A stretch of DNA of 28,273 nt from an uncultured Catenibacillus sp. (GTDB lineage Bacteria; Bacillota; Clostridia; Lachnospirales; Lachnospiraceae): positions 1 to 28,273 of the forward strand of contig CAKRHR010000035.1 in the NCBI GenBank assembly GCA_934339005.1. Reading direction: 5' to 3'. Positions 23,709 to 28,273 of the stretch are shown piece after piece. A program made the position numbers and the translations under genes. The notes beneath the pieces were generated by a model. It worked only from the letters and a program-made list of their open reading frames with translations, did no database searches and had not been told where the DNA came from. Every line of letters starts with the position of its first letter. Position 1 is the first letter of the stretch.

Positions 23709-25175
23709 ATGAAACTCAGCTTACAAATTCTTGTTCACTGGCTTGAAGAATTTTCACCAAAACTGCATATGAAATCAGAATATAAAACTGTAGATGAATT
23801 ACTTACGATAGAAAATATCCGGCTTTATACTTCTATAGTTTCTTTTGATGCCCATACACTATATATTGGCACCTCCGATGATTTTTTCTGTGATGCTAAT
23901 CCTAATATTATCTGTAAATCTGACAAAAATTTTATTTCTCTGGACTGTGAAGATTTGACACAGGTTTTAAATGCATTATTAAATGCGTTTTCTTTTTACA
24001 CTCGCTGGACTGAACAATTAAAATCTCTGATTTTGAGTAAATGTACACTTTATGAACTTCTTGATGCCAGCGATGAAATATTTATGAATCCGTTAATCAT
24101 CTTTGATTCCAGTGATTCAATCGTGGCACTGTCAAGTGCCTACCGCAATGTTCATGTTGATGAAAACTGGTTTGAACTTATTAAGAACAAAGCTACTTTT
24201 CCTGAAAAAATTGTTGATTTTCACGACCACAGCAAAAATTACTTTGATTCAAACGAAAAAGAACCTTTTTTTATTCCTTCCGGTCTGTTTCCAAATCCGA
24301 GCTACTCACAAAATTTATTTTATCAGAAGGAATGGTGCGGCATATGCGTGCTTGTCCAATATCAGACATCATTTCATAAAGGTTATGTACACCTGCTCAG
24401 AATTTTAAGCTCATATATTCAGCTTTGGATTAATCAGCGCATTGATGCCGATATTTTTCGAATGAACGCAACTTATCTGGCCGGAATTATCAATAAGGAC
24501 ACTACTGATTTGTCCCAGCTAACACGGAAATTGCTGATGCTTGGTTGGAAAGTCAACGATGAGATGCTTCTGCTAAATGCTCGGGCGCTCTCACCAAACT
24601 TTCATGCACACAGTTATATGTGTCGTGTATTTTCCGGTCATTCACCATTTATTTATGCTGCTGCTGTGGACCAGAGCATTATTTTACTTTGTAACACTTC
24701 TCAGCTTGCAGTAAACGACTTGTTGGGATTTTTAAAACCATGGTTTAAGAAAAGTTCTTATTATTGTGGTGTCAGTTATCCATTTAATCATATTTCCAAA
24801 ATCTCCGATGCAAACCAACAGGCAGAAATCGCCCTGGCCTATGCAAAAAAATTTGCTGGATGTATCAATCGCATCGACGATTGTGCTATGTATTGGATGA
24901 TTGATTCCATGAAAGAAAAATGGGGTACTTTTTCGGGACATCCGATTTTAGAAGTTATTGAAAATTATGATAAAGTACATCATACCAATTATTATCAGAC
25001 ATTATTTTGTTTTTTAAGAAATGAACGAAATCACACTGCAACTGCAGACGAACTAAATATTCACCGCAATACTTTGTTTCACAGACTTGAACGTCTTCAG
25101 GAATATTTTCACGTTCATCTGGACAGCCCGGAGGAACGCTTATATATGCAATTATCTTTTTATATGAAAAAGTAA
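23709..25175 (+). CDS. PucR/CdaR-type transcriptional regulator
   Basis: A 488-residue DNA-binding regulator. The C-terminal HTH_30 domain is clear: FLRNERNHTATADELNIHRNTL... from about residue 435, with FHRLERLQEYF as recognition region, as in PucR (purine catabolism) and CdaR (sugar diacid) proteins. The middle (about 280-400, including EIALAYAKKFAG) fits the GGDEF-like domain of CdaR proteins. The N-terminal 270 residues are a putative sensor without a recognised motif. The ATG follows ACGAAGG. Its position, divergent from the SufE-like operon with back-to-back promoters, suggests it controls that operon in response to the imported substrate. Confidence 0.85.
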   Translation: MKLSLQILVHWLEEFSPKLHMKSEYKTVDELLTIENIRLYTSIVSFDAHTLYIGTSDDFFCDANPNIICKSDKNFISLDCEDLTQVLNALLNAFSFYTRWTEQLKSLILSKCTLYELLDASDEIFMNPLIIFDSSDSIVALSSAYRNVHVDENWFELIKNKATFPEKIVDFHDHSKNYFDSNEKEPFFIPSGLFPNPSYSQNLFYQKEWCGICVLVQYQTSFHKGYVHLLRILSSYIQLWINQRIDADIFRMNATYLAGIINKDTTDLSQLTRKLLMLGWKVNDEMLLLNARALSPNFHAHSYMCRVFSGHSPFIYAAAVDQSIILLCNTSQLAVNDLLGFLKPWFKKSSYYCGVSYPFNHISKISDANQQAEIALAYAKKFAGCINRIDDCAMYWMIDSMKEKWGTFSGHPILEVIENYDKVHHTNYYQTLFCFLRNERNHTATADELNIHRNTLFHRLERLQEYFHVHLDSPEERLYMQLSFYMKK

Positions 25176-25205
25176 ACCGGAACTTCTCGGATTTTAAGCA
25201 GACTA

Positions 25206-25456
25206 ATTCTCCCACACCCAAAATGGTGCTGTCGGGAAATAGGCAGCACCGTATCCATAGCAGAATCTATCGTTACCAAAATCAATGATGCCATTGCGCT
25301 ACATGGCGATTTTCTTCGTGGTCGAGAGGTATACCCGGCTCACCGGAGTTGATTTATATTCCGCTGGATACAAATGGATTTTATGAAGTGCTGGAAATTG
25401 TGTATGCCAAAAATAATGAAAATCCGTTACTGCCGTTATTTATTCAGGAGATTTAG
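25206..25456 (+). pseudogene. decayed gene fragment, possibly the end of a LysR-type regulator
   Basis: The 298-base gap between the PucR-type and AraC-type genes is not random. One frame reads KWCCREIGSTVSIAES and then IVTKINDAIALHGDFLRG until a stop near 25344. Another resumes as SPELIYIPLDTNGFYEVL and EIVYAKNNENPLLPLFIQEI to a TAG at 25456. The second part resembles the C-terminus of a LysR substrate-binding domain (IPLD...VYAKN...LFIQ). There is no start codon with a ribosome site. Interpreted as a frameshifted remnant; the family assignment is tentative. Confidence 0.35.
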
Positions 25457-25473
25457 TCACTTATCTAATTTTT

Positions 25474-26340
25474 CTATTTTGCTGCATGATAGACAGTGCC
25501 CTTCTCCCAATGGGGCAAATGGGCCTGTCTGTATTGTCCAGGCGTCATATGGTAAAATTCATGAAATGCTTTGTTCAGTGCCGCGGGATTGGCAAATCCG
25601 TGTTTGAGCGCAATCTCCGTGATACACGTATCGGTATTGCTGATTTCCAATGCACAATGCACTGACCGAAGCTTCCGCAGATATTTTTCAAAAGGCATAC
25701 CTGTGTACTGTTTAATCCAACGCGACAGACTGGAATCCGATACAAAATACTGCGCTGCAATTTTTTGCAGGGTTATGCGCTCTGCATAATGGCTTTGTAT
25801 ATACCAAAACACCTGATTCATCATCCGTGGTGCATTTTCATAAACACAGTCCTGCTCAGATAATAAAAAAGGTAGCATTGCATTTAATAACCGACAGAAA
25901 AATGTATGCTGTACTAATTTTGAAAATTCATATGTATGATTATCAGCTTTATCATATGTATACTCATTTTTCCCTGTATAATATGCAATTATTTCTCTGG
26001 TTGTCTGACATATCGCATACCATTCCTCTGATGTATGCCTTTCCAGATTTGTAAAGACAACAAAAGGCTTTTCCAATATCAACTGCACTTCATAAGTATT
26101 TAAATGCAATAAATATACCTGACTTTTTTTCTGTATATCCGCCTCAGCAATTGAAATCGTATTTGATGCATTAACTATAAAAATATGCTGCGTCCCTAAC
26201 TGAAATTTATTGTGGTCAACATCCATTAAAATATCCCCTTGTGCAACATATATCAAAACAATATTTTCAAATTGCTGTTGTGTTATCGAAATCTTCTCCG
26301 GACATTCTATTGTAAATAACTGATTGGTTTCTATAAGCAT
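25474..26340 (-). CDS. AraC-family transcriptional regulator
   Basis: A 288-residue regulator with a cupin-like N-terminal sensor (about 5-95, IYVAQGDILMDVDHNKFQLG) and a C-terminal pair of helix-turn-helix motifs. HTH1 is at about 190-210 (ITLQKIAAQYFVSDSSLSRW) and HTH2 at about 238-260 (CITEIALKHGFANPAALNKA), followed by the family signature FYHMTPGQYRQ (262-272). The ATG follows AGAGGG. It is divergent from the UroD-like gene starting at 26555 and probably regulates it. Confidence 0.92.
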   Translation of the reverse strand: MLIETNQLFTIECPEKISITQQQFENIVLIYVAQGDILMDVDHNKFQLGTQHIFIVNASNTISIAEADIQKKSQVYLLHLNTYEVQLILEKPFVVFTNLERHTSEEWYAICQTTREIIAYYTGKNEYTYDKADNHTYEFSKLVQHTFFCRLLNAMLPFLLSEQDCVYENAPRMMNQVFWYIQSHYAERITLQKIAAQYFVSDSSLSRWIKQYTGMPFEKYLRKLRSVHCALEISNTDTCITEIALKHGFANPAALNKAFHEFYHMTPGQYRQAHLPHWEKGTVYHAAK

Positions 26341-26554
26341 TTTAATCCCTCTTAAATATGAATTTATAACACTTACATTATACTATAAAATGGGAATATA
26401 GATAAAGATTATTATTTATTTAGAAAAGCAATATTATTTATTCTGTTTTATGATAATGTAAGTAATAATGCTATGCTTTAACTGCATTTTAGAAAGTTTA
26501 TAGGTGTCATCTTTGACAATGATAAAAACATTTATGAGAAAGGGTGTATAACAT

Positions 26555-27523
26555 ATGCAAACAAAAAAAGAAGCTTTACTGGCTGCCTACAGAGGCGAAC
26601 CCATTGATTTTATTCCAAATATACAATCCTGTACCAATAGCGTTGTTTTTCCGGGTGACCGCTATTTCGGACCGGATAAAACAGGTTATGATGCCTGGGG
26701 TGTCAACTGGACACAGCTCGGACCTGATCCTGGCATTGACGGTTCTATGGTTACACCTGGCACAGAATTATTTGAATATTTTGACGAATGGAAGGAACAT
26801 GTTAAATTTCCTGATTTAGAAGCGATGCATGCTGCTGACATTTTACGCGGTATGGCTGCCAACTGGGACAGAGAAAATAATGTTACCCATGTGCTTGTAC
26901 TCTCCGGCGGGGCTTTCGAGCGTATGAATCAGTTAGTTGGTATGGAAAATGCACTCTGCGCTTTCTATGAATATCCTGATGAAGTCAAAGAATTTTGCGA
27001 TGCTTTCTGTGAATATCGTCTGAAATGTATTGATTTAATCCATGAGGTGCTTCATCCGGATGTCATCGAAATGCACGATGACTGGGGTACAAATACAAAT
27101 ATGTTCTTCTCCCCTGAAATCTGGCGCGAATTTATCAGACCGATGGAGCAAAAATATATTGACCGCATTCATTCTTATGGCATGATTTACAATCACCATT
27201 CCTGCGGATATATCATGCAAATTATTCCAGATTTAGTTGAAATGGGACTGGACTGTATTAATCCACTGAATGTATCCAACGACGTTGCCTTAATTAAAGA
27301 AAAATACGGTGATAAAATCACCATCATGGGCGGCGTCGATAACCAGAAAATTGATGCTGAAGGTTGTCCTGAAGAAGATATCCGCAAAGAAGCCCGCCGC
27401 GTCATTGATGCTTACGGCAAAACCGGCCGTTACATCGCTAACTATATCTTCGGTAGCCGCCGCAGCCGCGATATATTCCTCGATGAAGTGGAAAAATATG
27501 GGATAGAAGCATTAATTCGTTAG
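26555..27523 (+). CDS. uroporphyrinogen decarboxylase / corrinoid methyltransferase-like protein
   Basis: A 322-residue TIM-barrel protein of the UroD/MtaA/MtbA superfamily (COG0407). The motif HHSCGY at 214-219 supplies the His-x-Cys zinc ligands of methylcobamide:CoM methyltransferases and aryl-methyl transferases. PDLVEMGLDCINPLN and KITIMGGVDNQ follow in family order. The third zinc-ligand Cys expected about 75 residues further on is not evident. Decarboxylase-specific N-terminal arginines are not apparent either, so haem synthesis is unlikely. No corrinoid protein or reductive activase is adjacent. Demethylation of a methoxylated or methylated compound with a partner encoded elsewhere is a reasonable guess. 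The ATG follows AAAGGGTG. A terminator lies 38 bases after the stop. Confidence 0.82.
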   Translation: MQTKKEALLAAYRGEPIDFIPNIQSCTNSVVFPGDRYFGPDKTGYDAWGVNWTQLGPDPGIDGSMVTPGTELFEYFDEWKEHVKFPDLEAMHAADILRGMAANWDRENNVTHVLVLSGGAFERMNQLVGMENALCAFYEYPDEVKEFCDAFCEYRLKCIDLIHEVLHPDVIEMHDDWGTNTNMFFSPEIWREFIRPMEQKYIDRIHSYGMIYNHHSCGYIMQIIPDLVEMGLDCINPLNVSNDVALIKEKYGDKITIMGGVDNQKIDAEGCPEEDIRKEARRVIDAYGKTGRYIANYIFGSRRSRDIFLDEVEKYGIEALIR

Positions 27524-27560
27524 AAATTAATATAATCATTTTATTTAAGCCTATTTTCCA

Positions 27561-27590
27561 AGAACTGCTACTTGTGTAGCAGTTCTTTTT
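27561..27590 (+). terminator. intrinsic terminator after the UroD-like gene
   Basis: An 11-bp perfect stem AGAACTGCTAC (27561-27571) with GTAGCAGTTCT (27576-27586), TTGT loop and a run of Ts. A textbook rho-independent terminator. Confidence 0.92.
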
Positions 27591-27662
27591 TGATTAACTC
27601 ATCTAAATTTACCATGAAAAGTTTAATACTATCAAACTTTTTTAAAAGCGCCAACAGAAAAA

Positions 27663-27687
27663 CCCCGGAAACCTTACGGTTCCGGGG
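27663..27687 (-). terminator. intrinsic terminator of the former tuf transcript
   Basis: CCCCGGAAACC (27663-27673) pairs with GGTTCCGGGG (27678-27687) with one bulged A, followed on the minus strand by TTTTTCTG. It lies about 200 bases beyond the tuf 3' remnant, in the right orientation to end tuf transcription. Confidence 0.8.
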
Positions 27688-27751
27688 TATCTTACGTTTG
27701 GACTCAATGCTATCTTGCGATAGCCATATATATAATTTTAAAATCTGCGCC

Positions 27752-27873
27752 GCAGTACACACCTCAATTTCGCTTCGCTACATCTCGGTCGGGCATTCGC
27801 CCTATAAATTTTCCGAATAATACCCTCATGCGAGCAAGCTCACATCGGTCATTATTCTACAAATTTGCACTGC
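27752..27873. repeat. 122-bp structured palindromic repeat downstream of the tuf remnant
   Basis: The ends pair (GCAGTACA with TGCACTGC, one mismatch). A long imperfect arm (27806-27824 with 27847-27866, 16 pairs) encloses ATGCGAGC/GCTCACAT, and a GGGC-ATTC-GCCC hairpin sits on the other side. The whole reads as a multi-branched cruciform or RNA fold. It resembles a repeat type I recall from Lachnospiraceae intergenic regions, which I cannot verify here. Confidence 0.6.
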
Positions 27874-27889
27874 TCATTGCTTATCGAAA

Positions 27890-27943
27890 TTACTCGATGA
27901 TTGTAGCAACACGACCTGAACCTACAGTACGTCCACCTTCACG
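27890..27943 (-). pseudogene. 3'-terminal fragment of tuf (EF-Tu), last 17 codons
   Basis: On the minus strand the last 17 codons plus stop read REGGRTVGSGRVATIIE, the C-terminus of elongation factor Tu in Firmicutes. Similarity stops abruptly: preceding codons read MQDETGLKY instead of the EF-Tu sequence. The rest of tuf is absent within the window. The fragment retains sequence and a terminator that suit a tuf 3' flank. This is what remains when an element integrates into, or recombines within, the end of tuf. Confidence 0.85.
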
Positions 27944-27948
27944 ATACT

Positions 27949-28116
27949 TTAATCCCGTTTCATCCTGCATTTTTTATGCTTTTCTATCCAAAATACAGTA
28001 AAAAATGGCTGATTTACATGGTCTATTTTTATTTGCCTGATTTCTTGGCACCGTTTTGGCACCGGACGCCTTGTTCTAAATACTTCGTCATCAACACCTA
28101 CTACTTCCTCTGCCAT
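27949..28116 (-). pseudogene. possible remnant of a mobile-element gene end
   Basis: An open minus-strand frame of 55 codons (MAEEVVGVDDEVFRTRRPVP..., ending MKRD) terminates within a few bases of the tuf fragment. A GAKTVP-like string in another frame recalls the C-termini of phage-type integrases, whose genes often end at the attachment site. No catalytic Tyr or Arg box is seen, so this is weak. Confidence 0.2.
28045..28064. repeat. tandem 9-bp direct repeat TTGGCACCG
   Basis: TTGGCACCG occurs at 28045-28053 and 28056-28064 with an 11-bp period, about one helical turn, so a protein could bind both on one face. It lies about 100 bases inside the presumed element end and could be a recombinase arm site. 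Confidence 0.5.
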
Positions 28117-28180
28117 TTTCTTATTGCACCCATTATTTTTTATTGTTATAATCAGAACATGGGTGCTACCATAACGGTAG

Positions 28181-28266
28181 GCGGTTAGTCCTTCAACAGA
28201 GGGACTGTGACCCTCTGATTACATAGAAACCCGAAAGGGAATCCACTGGAAAGGAGGGCTAAGCCA
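28181..28266 (+). other. structured leader upstream of the partial ORF at the right edge
   Basis: Two compact hairpins precede the start codon: CAGAGGG (28197-28203) with CCCTCTG (28211-28217), and CCC-GAAA-GGG (28230-28239), a GNRA tetraloop. Then comes AAGGAGG. The GGGCTAA before the start could pair with the upstream GGTTAGTCC and hide the ribosome site. No known riboswitch class is recognised. Confidence 0.45.
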
Positions 28267-28273
28267 ATGAGTA
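28267..28273 (+). CDS. start of an unidentified ORF running off the right edge
   Basis: ATG at 28267 preceded by a perfect AAGGAGG (28251-28257) with a 9-base spacer. Only two codons are visible (Met-Ser), so no function can be given. The context suggests a gene of the mobile element. Confidence 0.55.

Overview
The window looks like a chromosomal segment of a Clostridia-class Firmicute, most probably a Lachnospiraceae-like gut anaerobe. The signs are strong AGGAGG-type ribosome binding sites, sigma-A promoters with 16-17 bp spacers, a split transketolase, long-form HPF, a perfect CIRCE operator, PcrA rather than UvrD, a DUF5721-like protein, and an RlmD with a C-terminal extension that I recall from Lachnospiraceae. 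The species assignment is inference.

Left region (1-18.6 kb) is mostly housekeeping and nearly all on the minus strand: 23S rRNA methyltransferase rlmD (running off the left edge), a small membrane protein with an acidic DDFE-repeat tail, helicase pcrA, a SurA/PrsA-N-like membrane-anchored protein, an HTH regulator, an M42 aminopeptidase, glycogen-debranching glgX behind CIRCE-linked htpG, a DUF5721-like gene behind the two transketolase subunits, and hpf. Two plus-strand units interrupt it: an ABC ATPase/permease pair without a binding protein, and a three-S1-domain RNA-binding protein. The gap between the divergent M42 and S1 genes holds two 54-bp repeats and two hairpins, one a perfect 23-bp palindrome.

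Middle (18.6-19.35 kb) is an 0.7-kb AT-rich gap carrying five perfect DnaA boxes within 118 bp: a candidate replication origin or DnaA-titration/reactivation site, with no dnaA or dnaN in view.

Right region (19.35-27.5 kb) is accessory metabolism. A tightly coupled minus-strand operon encodes a SufE-like sulfur acceptor, an L-fucose-isomerase-like (COG2407-type) protein, a small protein resembling an acyl carrier but without the DSL motif, and a GntP-like permease. It is preceded by the decayed 3' end of another gene and faces a PucR/CdaR-type regulator across a divergent promoter region. This is the best candidate here for an undescribed system: a SufE that appears dedicated to an imported sugar-acid-like substrate. 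Next come a decayed reading frame, an AraC-type regulator and a divergently transcribed uroporphyrinogen-decarboxylase/corrinoid-methyltransferase-like gene.

Far right (27.5-28.27 kb) appears to be the edge of a mobile element. The last 17 codons of an EF-Tu gene remain with a downstream terminator and a 122-bp structured repeat, then sequence unrelated to tuf, a tandem 9-bp repeat, a structured leader with a GNRA hairpin, and the start of an ORF leaving the window.
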